Of a stretch of DNA of 64,000 nucleotides, positions 22,830-34,200 are shown piece by piece. How positions within the stretch are numbered: position 1 is the first letter of the stretch; each line of letters begins with the position of its first letter. Origin of the DNA: Doris montereyensis (taxonomy: Eukaryota; Mollusca; Gastropoda; Nudibranchia; Dorididae). The stretch is taken from NCBI GenBank assembly GCA_037039925.1, contig JAXRKP010000101.1:91001-155000 (forward strand), given 5' to 3'. The notes under the pieces are model-generated. The model saw only the letters and a list, made by a program, of their open reading frames with translations, had not been told where the DNA came from and did not search any database. The position numbers and the translations under genes are program-made.

Positions 22830-23415
22830 AATTTTTGTGGTGTTGGATCATCTAAAAAAAGAAGTCAAATACTAGATAGAAATATGCCTACATCTAAATG
22901 TACTACCAAAATAGTTTAAGGAAGATGTGGTTTCACTTGAAAAAGTTGTTTTTGTCACATTTTTTATAGATCTAATAAAATTACAAAATTCTCAGAATAA
23001 ATGAAATTTCACCCATGCAGAAACTACCAAAATTGTCTGGACTATTTTCTTTTTGTCTGAAGAGAATGTGTTTTGAATTATATATCTACCTCAAATAGTA
23101 CCGTTACAGGGATTTTTTAAAATTACGTATCAATCAAAATGCCCAGCAATTCTCAGTTGTCTGAACCGAAAGTGCCCAGCAGTGAGGGAGTTTAACAATT
23201 TTGTAGACAAGAGGAGCAGTAAAAAACAACTCTGTAACAAACCATAATAATGACATACGTATAGCGCCTTTAATTTCATATTTCACAGAAACAACCATTT
23301 AAATGCTCTCAACATATGAGTATGATTAAGGCTACAAGATCATCTTAGTCTTAGTTTGGGTGTCATGTCGTGACAATGGCCGAGTCTTCAGGTAATAAAA
23401 ATAAAAATACTGTAC
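22830..23415. other. Intergenic, no recognised feature
   Basis: AT-rich DNA without recognisable exon or array. Confidence 0.4.
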
Positions 23416-23423
23416 AAGATCAT

Positions 23424-23545
23424 CATGGCGTTGGTGGCCGAGCGGTTAGACTGGGGATCATGAGGTCTCGAGTTCAAATCCTAGCAAAGCCAGGTCCGAA
23501 GTTGTGTTCCTTGGGAAAGTCACTTTACACTTATTTCCCCAACTC
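23424..23545 (+). mobile_element. SINE family A, head only
   Basis: GTTGGTGGCCGAGCGGTTAG (A box) and GAGTTCAAATCCTAGC (B box) are followed by GTGTTCCTTGGGAAAGTCAC and a CCCCAACTCTAC end. It is 3' truncated compared with the copy at 25,298. Confidence 0.8.
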
Positions 23546-23839
23546 TACTAATAAAAATAAAAGTACTATACTAAGTCTAAGTGAGAATATCCAATGCAAG
23601 AATGAGATTTCATTTCATATCATTGTCTTTAGTTATGATGAATCCTTGACAGTGACAGCTAAGACGTTCAACATGTTAACTACGCAGTTGAGTTACAAAG
23701 CTTCACATACTGGTACTTTGTATGAGCAATAGATCACTTTATTATGATTTCAGTATGAGATAACTTGACAGTGACAGATTTTATTTTGATTACAATTAGA
23801 TCTATCTACTCATAATGTCATAATCATAAAATGGTGGCA

Positions 23840-24875
23840 TTAATCCGTCTTTGTGATGTTAATAACATTGTTATTAATCCGTCTTTGTGATGGTATTAAT
23901 CCCTCTGTGATGGTATAAATACATAATATTTATCCTTTTTTGTGATGGTATTAATCCTTCTATGGTATTCATATTAATTCGTCTTTGTGATGGTATTAAT
24001 CCTTCTAAGTTCTATGGTATTCATATTAATCCGTCTTTGTGATGGTATTAATCCTTCTATGGTGTCCATATTAATCCGTCTTTGTGATGGTGTAAATCAT
24101 TCTATGGTATTCATATCAATCCGTCTTTTGTGATGGTATTAATCCTTCTATGGTATTCATATCAATCTGCTTTGTGATGGTATGAATCCTTCTATGGTAA
24201 TAATGGTATTCATATTAATCCTTCAATGGGATGGCTTTAATCTATCTTTTTGATGGTATTAATCCTTCTATGGGATGGTATTAATATTAAACCTATAAGA
24301 TGGTATTAAAGTTAAAGTTAATCCTTCTATAAGATGGTATTAAAGTTAATCCTTCTATAAGATGGTATTAAAGTTAATCCTTGTAGAAGATGGTATTAAA
24401 GTTAATCCTTCTATAAGATGGTTAATTAAGATGGTATTAATCCTTCCATGGGATGGTATTCATATTAATCCTTTTATGGGATGGTAATTGGTATTCATCA
24501 TATTAATCCTACGGGATGGTATTGGTATTCATATTAATCCTTTTATGGGATGGTATTCATATTAATCCTACGGGATGGTATTGGTATTCATATTAATCCT
24601 TTTATGGGATGGTATTGGTATTCTTATGGGATGGTATTCATATTAATCCTTCCAGGGGATGGTATTCATATTAATCCTTCTAAGAGATGGTATTCGTATT
24701 AATTCTTCCCTGGATTGGTATTCATATTAGTCCTTCTACTTCTAAGAGATGGTATTCATATTTATCCTTCTACGGGATGGTATTCATATTAATCCTTCTA
24801 CGGGATGGTATTCATATTAATCCTTCTACGGGATGGTATTCATATTAATCCTTCTATGAGATGGTAATACATATA
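23840..24875. repeat. Minisatellite, unit about 30-45 bp, irregular
   Basis: Repeats of GATGGTATTCATATTAATCC with TTCTATG or TTCTACG linkers. Early units have CCGTCTTTGTGATGG; middle units have ATTAAAGTTAATCC. It is intergenic. Confidence 0.9.
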
Positions 24876-24899
24876 ACATTGATCCTTCACTGTCATTCC

Positions 24900-25295
24900 C
24901 ATTTTCTAAGAACAAAAACGATGACATTCCTTCACCCACTCATTCTACCTTTGTCTCCCCTAAAAAAGACAACAACAACAAAAATAAAAAAATATCCCTG
25001 TCAATTATCAGGTGACAATAATTCAATTTCATTTTCAAGGAAGACAAAAGATCTAAGGACCCGTTAACCCTTAGGTTGTCACATTGGCCTTTTGGCAAAA
25101 CTTCTTACGTTCAACCCCATTGCGAGTTTGCCTAAAGGCAAATTTATATTAGGACCCAATATTGCCAATAAAATGGTGAAGCTAAAAAATAAGGTGTGTT
25201 GAAGTATTTCCAGTTATGTCCCTTTGTTCAAGAGATCCTGTTGTAGGCTACCGGCATGATCTTTTTGGGACTGAAGAATTTAATCCGATTTACAT
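24900..25295. other. Intergenic, no recognised feature
   Basis: Unique sequence between a minisatellite and a SINE; it includes a GTTTGCCTAAAGGCAAAT short palindrome near 25,125. Confidence 0.35.
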
Positions 25296-25297
25296 CA

Positions 25298-25592
25298 ATT
25301 TTGGGTGGCTGAGCGGTTGGGCTGCCAGACTGGGGATCATGAGGTCCCGAGTTCGAATCTAGCAAAGCCAGGTCCGATGTTGTGTTCCTTGGGAAAGACA
25401 CTTAACATGCATTTTCTCCACTCTACCCAGGTGCAAATGGGTACAAGCACTAGCTTGGGAGTAAAAATCCTGCATCAGACTAGCGTCCTGGCCAGGAGGT
25501 GATTATTGTCACTTGTTCCGCTTCATGCTATAGAAACCGGGAGAAGCTCCGGCTCTATAGCCTTAAGGGCCTTTGAAGGAACTTTACTTTAC
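25298..25592 (+). mobile_element. SINE family A, near full length (reference copy)
   Basis: In order: GGTGGCTGAGCGGTTGGGCT (A box), GAGTTCGAATCTAGC (B box), TGTGTTCCTTGGGAAAGACA, CACTCTACCCAGGTGCAAAT, AGCTTGGGAGTAAAAATCCT, GCGTCCTGGCCAGGAGGTGA, CGCTTCATGCTATAGAAACC, GGGAGAAGCTCCGGCTCTAT and a tail of repeated TTTACTTTACTTA. The head resembles a class II (Leu/Ser-type) tRNA. Other copies in the window were identified against this order. Confidence 0.88.
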
Positions 25593-25594
25593 TT

Positions 25595-26190
25595 ACATTA
25601 TCAATTTTGGGCAGTGACATTGGTAAACACGGTCTTGAGTTAGGGTATGAATATTTTCATAATGACAACGGCAGTGATAGAAGTTCTGATTCAACAACTG
25701 AAGACCCAAGACCACAACTAAAAGTTTGGATGTAGATCTGGGGTCAAGAGACGGAGGAGATAACAAGACTATTGGTGCCACCTGGCAACTTGCAAAGGGG
25801 AAGAGGAAACAGCAAGTGCAAGCTTGAGGTGGGGGGGGGGGAGAGAGGGAAAGAAACTGGCAATCTTCAAGAAAGGCGCACAAATTTCAACATTGATCAG
25901 CAGGAGGAATATAATTAGTTTCTACACACAGCTAGCTATTTAGAAATCCTCATTGCTTTTTGTCACGTCTGGTTCCAAAGTTACGATTTTTTATTTTCAG
26001 CTAGCGATGACTTTCTTGAAAAGATCCTCAAAGCCTTGGCAATGGGCATTACAAAGAGCAAAACATACATGGCTTGGTAATGTAAGGGTTTAAAAACAAA
26101 CTGTGCAAGAATGAGTCTTGCAGCTATGCAAAAGTGAGACTTGCAGCTGAACTCAGTTTTATAGCATATATAACTAACTTGACACAGTTT
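25595..26190. other. Intergenic, no recognised gene
   Basis: Unique DNA with a G10 run near 25,830. No exon or array seen. Confidence 0.4.
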
Positions 26191-26194
26191 CCTT

Positions 26195-26335
26195 CGTTTC
26201 ATTGAAATTTGTCCCATTCACCGTATGTTCCAATCTCAGGGTAAATCAAGTGAAAACAGCAAGATGAAAGATAAGTGAAAGAGTAAAAAGAAAGAAGTAA
26301 GGTCTACCAATACCGCCCACCAACCGCCACCCCTT
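26195..26335. repeat. Interspersed repeat family C fragment
   Basis: A diffuse repeat with AAATTTGTCCCATTCACCGT, a CAATCTCAGGGT block and AAGGTCTACCA followed by a CCACC-rich end. Related fragments are at about 28,225, 39,575, 46,460 and 49,795. Its class is unknown to me. Confidence 0.6.
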
Positions 26336-26384
26336 ACTTAAAGGCAAAAAATAGGCAAACGTGAGACTGGCGGCTAAGTCAGTT

Positions 26385-26540
26385 CTGTAATATACGACTA
26401 ACTCAACATTGTTGATAGATCCACGTGTTGGCCTGTCTCACTGCACAGTTTTGTAATAAACGACTAACTCAACATCGTTGACAGATCCACGTGTTGGCCT
26501 GTCTCACTGCACAGTTTTGTAATAAACGACTAACTCAACA
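26385..26540. repeat. Tandem repeat, unit about 72 bp, about two copies
   Basis: GTAATAAACGACTAACTCAA, GATCCACGTGTTGGCCTGTC and TCACTGCACAGTTT recur in tandem. Confidence 0.85.
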
Positions 26541-26750
26541 TTTAAAAAAAAAGGCGAGGAGAATGATGGGATGAAGAGGAGAGAAAATTGATAGGACCAA
26601 GGTTTTTTTTCTAAAGCTTGTACTTGTACAAATATCTTATTCTATTGTGAATACATTAGAAGAAGGAAATCATTGACACCGTCACACACTTGTTTTCTGA
26701 CCACACATCATTCATGTCCACGCTCACAAAGCAAAACTCAGATGATGAAG

Positions 26751-26787
<37 letters not shown>

Positions 26788-27115
26788 TGTATAAACATTT
26801 CTATTTTTTTATCACACTCTGCCGAGTTGCTGTAATATCGAAATGAATTGCAGAGTAGAATGATGTCAGAAGAGAGGCAAATCAAGCTGTCTGAGATAAA
26901 ACTTTTATTTTTCCTACCTAGTAAAAAAAATTCCAAATAAAAATAACAACAGAACTTTCCACCTGCTCACCCCATCCCCAAAACCCTAATAGAAAAACAA
27001 TTTAAAAAAAACGCAAACCCACATGTTAAAAGCCCAAACCTCAAACCCCAAATCTCTACTAAACTAGGCATATCCACCTCTTCCCTCCGCTTGACATTAT
27101 TGACAATGCCAATTT
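26541..27115. other. Intergenic, simple-sequence rich
   Basis: It contains a (TA)n run at 26,756-26,781 and several A-rich runs. No gene evidence. Confidence 0.4.
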
Positions 27116-27119
27116 CTAG

Positions 27120-27905
27120 CCACCATCTGCCACTCCAGTCTTAACACAATACACGTATACATTCCACTCCAGTCTTAACACAATACACGTATACATTCCA
27201 CTCCAGTCTTAACACAATACATATATACATTCCACTCCAGTCTTAACACAATACATATATACATTCCACTCAGTCTTAACACAATACATATACATTCCAC
27301 TCAGTCTTAACACAATACATATACATTCCACTCAGTCTTAACACAATACATATACATTCCACTCCAGTCTTAACACAATACACATATACATTCCACTCAG
27401 TCTTAACACAATACATATACAAACTCAGTCTTAACACAATACATATATACATTTCACTCCAGTCTTAACACAATACACATACATTCCACTCCAGTCTTAA
27501 CACAATACACATACATTCCACTCAGTCTTAACACAATACATATACATTCCACTCAGTCTTAACACAATACATATACATTCCACTCAGTCTTAACACAATA
27601 CATATACATTCCACTCAGTCTTAACACAATACATATACATTCCACTCAGTCTTAACACAATACACATACATTCCACTCAGTCTTAACACAATACATATAC
27701 ATTCCACTTCAGTCTTAACACAATACATATATACATTCCATTCTCCAGTCTTAACACAATACACGTATACATTCCACAGTCTTAACTTCAATTTCCTCCT
27801 TCCACGTCAATATATATACATTCCACTCTTAACACAATACACATACATTCCACTCCAGTCTTAACACAATACATATATACATTCCACTCTTAACACTGAC
27901 TACCC
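27120..27905. repeat. Minisatellite, unit about 31-37 bp, about 22 copies
   Basis: The unit runs CATTCCACTCCAGTCTTAAC then ACAATACATATATA. Units vary by CC loss and TATA length. It lies just beyond the tentative ABCF3 stop codon. A segment similar to its edge (CATTCCACTGATCA, ACATTCAAAAGC) is repeated near 32,665. Confidence 0.93.
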
Positions 27906-27984
27906 ACACATACATCCCACTGATCAATATGAGCTGTACATTCAAAAGCCAGTACATTTAAATAAAAAAGGGGCTAATTCCGTA

Positions 27985-28069
27985 TCAATTGTTTTCCAGC
28001 TCAAACTCGTCGTGAGTCAATTCCTCCTTCCAGGGACGTCACTAGCCTTTATCACACACAATTCCAGAT
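27985..28069 (-). CDS. ABCF3: ABCF3 tentative last exon (C-terminus)
   Basis: A pyrimidine-rich tract and CTCCTTCAAG precede the exon at 28,070. Read across two compensating one-base frame slips it resembles the ABCF3 tail: IVCDKG, then VTSLEGGID, then DEFELENN and TGA at 27,985-27,987. The family has a C-terminal pattern of the type ELWVC..G.V..VEGGFD.Y. The match is suggestive only, because the frame must change twice within 85 nt. Confidence 0.4.
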
Positions 28070-31000
28070 CTTGAAGGAGAAAAAAAAAGGAAAAAAAAAA
28101 AAAAAGAAGATTGAGATTTTTTTTTATGAAGCCAAAACAAATTCAGTATTTACTTAATTACTCAATGACTGTATTGTAGGTGAGAACAGTGTAGGTCATA
28201 GATGAGAATAATGCAGCAGGAATTTTTGTTTGTTTAATTGGAATTTATCCCGCCCATCGTATGCAGTGATCTCATGGTGCATTGAGAGGTAACAGTAAGG
28301 TGACCATATTGAAAAAGCCGTGAAAAAAAAAGGGTAAAATGTTATGTTATAAATCTTTATTTTAAACACAGACTTTCCTTGATTATAATTAACTGTTATT
28401 TGGGTTTATCTTGGGGTGAGGAAAGGGACTTATTTCAGTTTATCTTGAGATGAGGAGAGGGGGTCATTTGAGTTTATCTTTGGACGAGGAGAGAATTTGA
28501 GTTTATCTTGGGATGAGTCATTTGAGTTTATCTTGGGATGAGGAGAGGGACTTATTTGAGTTTATCTTGAGGGAGGAGAGGGAGTCATTTGAGTTTATCT
28601 TGAGGGAAGGAGAGGGGGTCATTTGAGTTTATCTTGAGATGAGGAAAGGGAGTCATTTGAGTTTATCTTGGGATGAGGAGAGGGAGTCATTTGAGTTTAT
28701 CTTGAGATGAGAGAGGGAGTCATTTGAGCTTATCTTGGGATGAGAGGGAGTCATTTGAGTTTATCTTGGGATGAGAGGGAGTCATTTGAGTTTATCTTGA
28801 GATGAGGGAGAGGGTCATTTGAGTTTATCTTGAGATGAGGAGAGGGAGTCATTTGAGTTTATCTTGGGATGAGGAGAGGGAGTCATTTGAGTTTATCTTG
28901 AGATGAGAGGGGGTCATTTGAGTTTATCTTGAGATGAGGAGAGGGAATCATTTGAGTTTATCTTGAGATGAGGAGAGGGGTCATTTGAGTTTATTTTGAG
29001 ATGAGGAGAGAGGGTCATTTGAGTTTATCTTGGGATGAGGAGAGGGAGTCATTTGAGTTTATCTTGAGATGAGTTGAGGAAGTCATTTGAGTTTATCTTG
29101 GGATGAGGAGAGGGAGTCATTTGAGTTTATCTGGAAATGAGGAGAGGGAATCATTTGATTTATCTTGAGATGAGGAGAGGGAGTCATTTGAGTTTATCTG
29201 GAAATGAGGAGAGGAAGTCGTTGGGTTATGTTGGGATGAGGAGAGGAAGTCATTGGGTTATGTTGGGATGAGGAGAGGAAGTCGTTGGGTTATGTTGGGA
29301 TGAGGAGAGGAAGTCATTGGGTTATGTTGGGATGAGTTGAGGAAGTCATTTGAGTTTATCTTGGGATGAGAGAGGGAGTCATTTGAGTTTATCTTGAGAT
29401 GAGGAGAGAGGGAGTCATTTGAGCTTATCTTGGGATGAGAGGGAGTCATTTGAGTTTATCTTGGGATGAGAGGGAGTCATTTGAGTTTATCTTGAGATGA
29501 GGAGAGAGGGTCATTTGAGTTTATCTTGAGATGAGGAGAGGAGTCATTTGAGTTTATCTTGGGATGAGGAGAGGGAGTCATTTGAGTTTATCTTGAGATG
29601 AGAGGGGGTCATTTGAGTTTATCTTGAGATGAGGAGAGGGAATCATTTGAGTTTATCTTGAGATGAGGAGAGGGAGTCATTTGAGTTTATCTTGAGATGA
29701 GGAGAGGGGGTCATTTGAGTTTATTTTGAGATGAGGAGAGAGGGTCATTTGAGTTTATCTTGGGATGAGGAGAGGGAGTCATTTGAGTTTATCTTGGGAT
29801 GAGGAGAGGGAGTCATTTGAGTTTATCTGGAAATGAGGGAGGGAATCATTTGATTTATCTTGAGATGAGGAGAGGGAGTCATTTGAGTTTATCTGGAAAT
29901 GAGGAGAGGAAGTCGTTGGGTTATGTTGGGATGAGGAGAGGAAGTCATTGGGTTATGTTGGGATGAGTTGAGGAAGTCATTTGAGTTTATCTTGGGATGA
30001 GGAGAGGGAGTCATTTCAATTTATCTTGGGATGAGGAAGGGAGTCATTTGAGTTTATCTTGAGATGAGGAGAGGGAGTCATTTGAGTTTATCTTGAGGGA
30101 AGGAGAGGGGTCATTTGAGTTTATCTTGAGATGAGGAGAGGGAGTCATTTGAGTTTATCTTGGGAAGAAAGGAAGTCATTTGAGTTTCTCTTGAGAAGAG
30201 GAGAGGAGTCATTTGAGTTTATCTTGAGATGAGTTGAGGAAGTCATTTGAGTTTATCTTGAGATGAGGAGAGGGAGTCATTTGAGTTTATCTTGAGAAGA
30301 GGAGAGGAGTCATTTGAGTTTATCTTGAGAAGAGGAGAGGGAGTCATTTGAGTTTATCTTGAGAAGAGGAGAGGGAGTCATTTGAGTTTATCTTGAGAAG
30401 AGGAGAGGGAGTCATTTGAGTTTATCTTGAGATGAGGAGAGGGTGACATTTGAGTTTATCTTGGGGAAGAAAGGAAGTCATTTGAGTTTCTCTTGAGATG
30501 AGGAGAGGGAGTCATTTGATTTATCTTGAGATGAGGAGAGGGAATAATTTGATTTATCTTGAGATGAGGAGAGGGAGTCATTTAAGTTTATCTTGAGATG
30601 AGTTGAGGAAGTCATTTGATTTATCTTGAGATGAGGAGAGGGAGTCATTTGAGTTTATCTTGAGATGAGGAGAGGGAGTCATTTGAGTTTATCTTGAGAA
30701 GAGGAGAGGGAGTCATTTGAGTTTATCTTGAGAAGAGGAGAGGGAGTCATTTGAATTTATCTTGAGAAGAGAGAGAGGGAGTCATTTGAGTTTATCTTGA
30801 GAAGAGGAGGGAGTCATTTGAGTTTATCTTGACATGAGGAGAGGGTGACATTTGAGTTTATCTTGGGGAAGAAAGGAAGTCATTTGAGTTTCTCTTGAGA
30901 TGAGGAGAGGGAGTCATTTGATTTATCTTGAGATGAGGAGAGAGGGAGTCATTTGATTTATCTTGAGATGAGGAGAGGAGTCATTTGAGTTTATCTTGAG

Positions 31001-31258
31001 ATGAGTTGAGGAAGTCATTTGATTTATCTTGAGATGAGGAGAGGGAGTCATTTGAGTTTATCTGGAAATGAGGAGAGGAAGTCGTTGGGTTATGTTGGGA
31101 TGAGGAGAGGAAGTCATTGCGTTATGTTGGGATGAGGAGAGGAAGTCGTTGGGTTATGTTGGGATGAGGAGAGGAAGTCGTTGGGTTATGTTGGGATGAG
31201 GAGAGGAAGTCATTGGGTTATGTTGGGATGAGGAGAGGAAGTCATTTGGATGATGTTG

Positions 31259-31297
<39 letters not shown>

Positions 31298-34200
31298 AGG
31301 GAGGGAGGGAGGGAGAGAGAGAGAGAGAGGGAGGGGGGGGGGAATGAAAGAGAACCGCAACGGCAACAAAAAAGCTAACCGAAAAAGTGTGCTTTTGCTG
31401 TACGTGTCTGCCCTTAGTTCTATCAGCACTCCGAACCTATACGCTCCTCCCTCTCCGACTACAATGTATTTACAGTCACATAAAGTGACGTGAGAGCATT
31501 CTTGAACTCTACTTGAATCTGTGCTTTTATTATTATTTTTCTCTCTCTTGTTTAAATGCATAAATTCGTTTTTAGTAATATTTCATCGCAATTTTAATTT
31601 CGTAGTGAGATCTTTTCTCTCTTATCGGGAAAATGTCGGCAGTTTCGGGATGTCGGGAAGGTTGGCAGGTCTGTACAAAGTACAGTGGAGTATTTAGTAT
31701 GTCTGGGCTCCATAATACGAGCCGATTCACTGCCGTGGCGAGGTTTTAATTGAAGGCCGGCAAGTACCGGTCAGGCTATTTCAATCTGTGCCCGAAGCCA
31801 GTGAAGTTGGTTTGAAAATTGCTCTACTCTAGTCTTTTGCGATCGTTTTAGGATATTGTGTTTACACAGAAATTTTGCTCAAAGGTAGGTAAACACCTAA
31901 AATTTTATCATAAGATTAGTAAGATGTAAAGTTTCAACATGTAAATTAAGTTTAAATTGAATTCTATAATCTAATCCAGTCATCTACATTACTACATCTA
32001 GATCTACACAGGCATTGAAAGATGGTGAGACTAGAATCCATGTGAATTATCATGGCTTTAGGTCTAAACACTTAGTAGATCTAGACCTTTATGCCATAGA
32101 AGATTAGAGACTAGATCTATATTTCATAAGACAAATCAACATGTAGAAGATCTTTAAATTAGAAAATGTTGCTTTATCTCGATCTAATATTTTAGTTCTG
32201 AGATCTAGTTAATAGACTAGAATTTCTAGATCGATTAATCATCTAGTAGATATACTAAATCAAACACTCAACAAGTAGTAGTATCTAAGACAGTACAAGT
32301 CTTAGTCTAGATCTAGACATAGATAAGACTAGAAAAGACACTCGATCTAATATTTTAGCCTGAGATCTTAAAATAAGGTCGATTAATCATCATACTGCAA
32401 ACACCAGCAAGCAGTGTTAAACTAGATCTAGACATAGATAAGACTAAGGCCTTAAGGTGGCTATACTGTAGTGTTAAACCCACTAGTGATGTGTGTATCA
32501 ATAGTACTAATAATACTACTGGTACAATATTAGTACTGTATGCGTCAGCGGTCAGCAAAACAGGCCACTGCGATGGGGCGCGAGGTGGGTCATTCAGCCA
32601 TCAATTAGCCAGACTGCGATTAGGTTAGCAGGCTTGTATAGTAAGGAGGCTTAGGTATATATAATACATTCCACTGATCAGCACATGTACATTCAAAAGC
32701 GAAATACATCTAAATGAAAGACAAGCTAACATACAAAAGACCTCAATACAAAAGGCAGATTAACATACTATACACAAGACCCCATATAAAAACCTAAACA
32801 AAAAAAAACCCACTAATATATAAACCTTAACCCCCCCCCCCCCAAATTAAAAGACCCAAAGATTTTTTCTTCTGTCTGTCCCGTTGTATTTCTTGTCTCA
32901 TCTATGTTCTAACAGGGCTTCAACATTATTTCCTGTCCTTATTCATATAATACATGCAGGTGGTGCCACGATAGAATACTGTTTCACTATCATACTTTTA
33001 AACAATTGATATAAATCATAACAGTAATAGCATTAGAGTGTTTGTACTTACGTCACACTTTGAAGACCAAATATCATCGCCGAGTCCGCAAACTTAATAA
33101 CAGAGGGAGGGAGGGAGGGAGAGAGAGAGATTGAGAGAGAGAGGGAGAAAGACAGAGAGAGAGAGAGAGAGAGCAACACGCATTAGTGTGTATCAGCATG
33201 TTGGCTTGAACCTAGCTTCCAAACCTCGATGTCTTGAATCGAGATAAAAATAGATATCGTCGACCAGCGGGACTGAGCACACGCCACACAGTTGGAGGAC
33301 AGATTGGTACCTGGCCCCAAAATTTGAGTTTATTGTTCATTGAAGAAGGGATACACGACCTTTGACCTTATTCTGTGAACATTTTTTGTACATTTAACTA
33401 AGCTCCCTTGGTTCACTTTGTGAAAGGGCACCACGGGTTTCAAAAGAAAGAGAGGCAGGAGATAGAGAAGCAACCACGTCCACAGGCTGCGTGCCGTGAC
33501 CAATGGCCTTACAGATGGGGAGGAGTGGTGTTTAGTCCTGCAACAGGGGTGTGTATGTGTTTGGTAAAGCAAGTTGATGTGATGGGTGTATGGCTAAAAA
33601 ATTTAAATAGATGTAGTACCTTCTCGGTGTAATGCAATATTTTATAGGTAGTTCCAGTTCCAGGCACCAAAAAAAACAAGCAGAACACGCCCCTAAATAC
33701 ATGCACTCCCATTGTAAGCACCAATACATGTATTATCACTGTAGTGTAAGCACCACTGACCTTGAACTTGTTGATGGCTTCACCTAAAGCTTCAATGGTT
33801 TCCATATCCAAGTGGTTGGTCGGTTCATCAAGCACGAAGAAGTTGGGACTACGGGAAAAAAACATAACAAAAACATGTTGGGACTTCGAGGAAAAAACAA
33901 AACAAAAACAATTTTAAAAACAAATCCAAACATCATTTTCAGTCTCATCTTCCCTCTGCGACAATATACTGTAGAGGACAGGTTATGAAAAAATCATCTG
34001 GCATCTGTCTCCATCTCCGCTGTCAATGGTAGGAGCTCTACATAACGCCACTACAGTTGGCCATCTTTCTCATCTCTGCTAGGTTCTTCTACCTTCTGTA
34101 GCCCTCCCAGACTACTGGCCATTGACATCAGAAATGTAGGCCATGTTCGATATAAAGATAATGATAAAGATGGAATAATAGTCTGTGTTCCCGTACAAGT

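Noticed and set aside
23435..23500. tRNA gene at SINE heads (also 25,305; 40,090; 40,905)
   Set aside because: A and B boxes are present, but the stems are imperfect and each head is followed by a shared SINE body, so these are SINEs and not tRNA genes.
33025..33085. Possible ABCF3 exon ending before GTAAGT on the minus strand near 33,050
   Set aside because: The translation lacks the SHDE H-loop and does not match the family, so the donor-like site is taken as chance.
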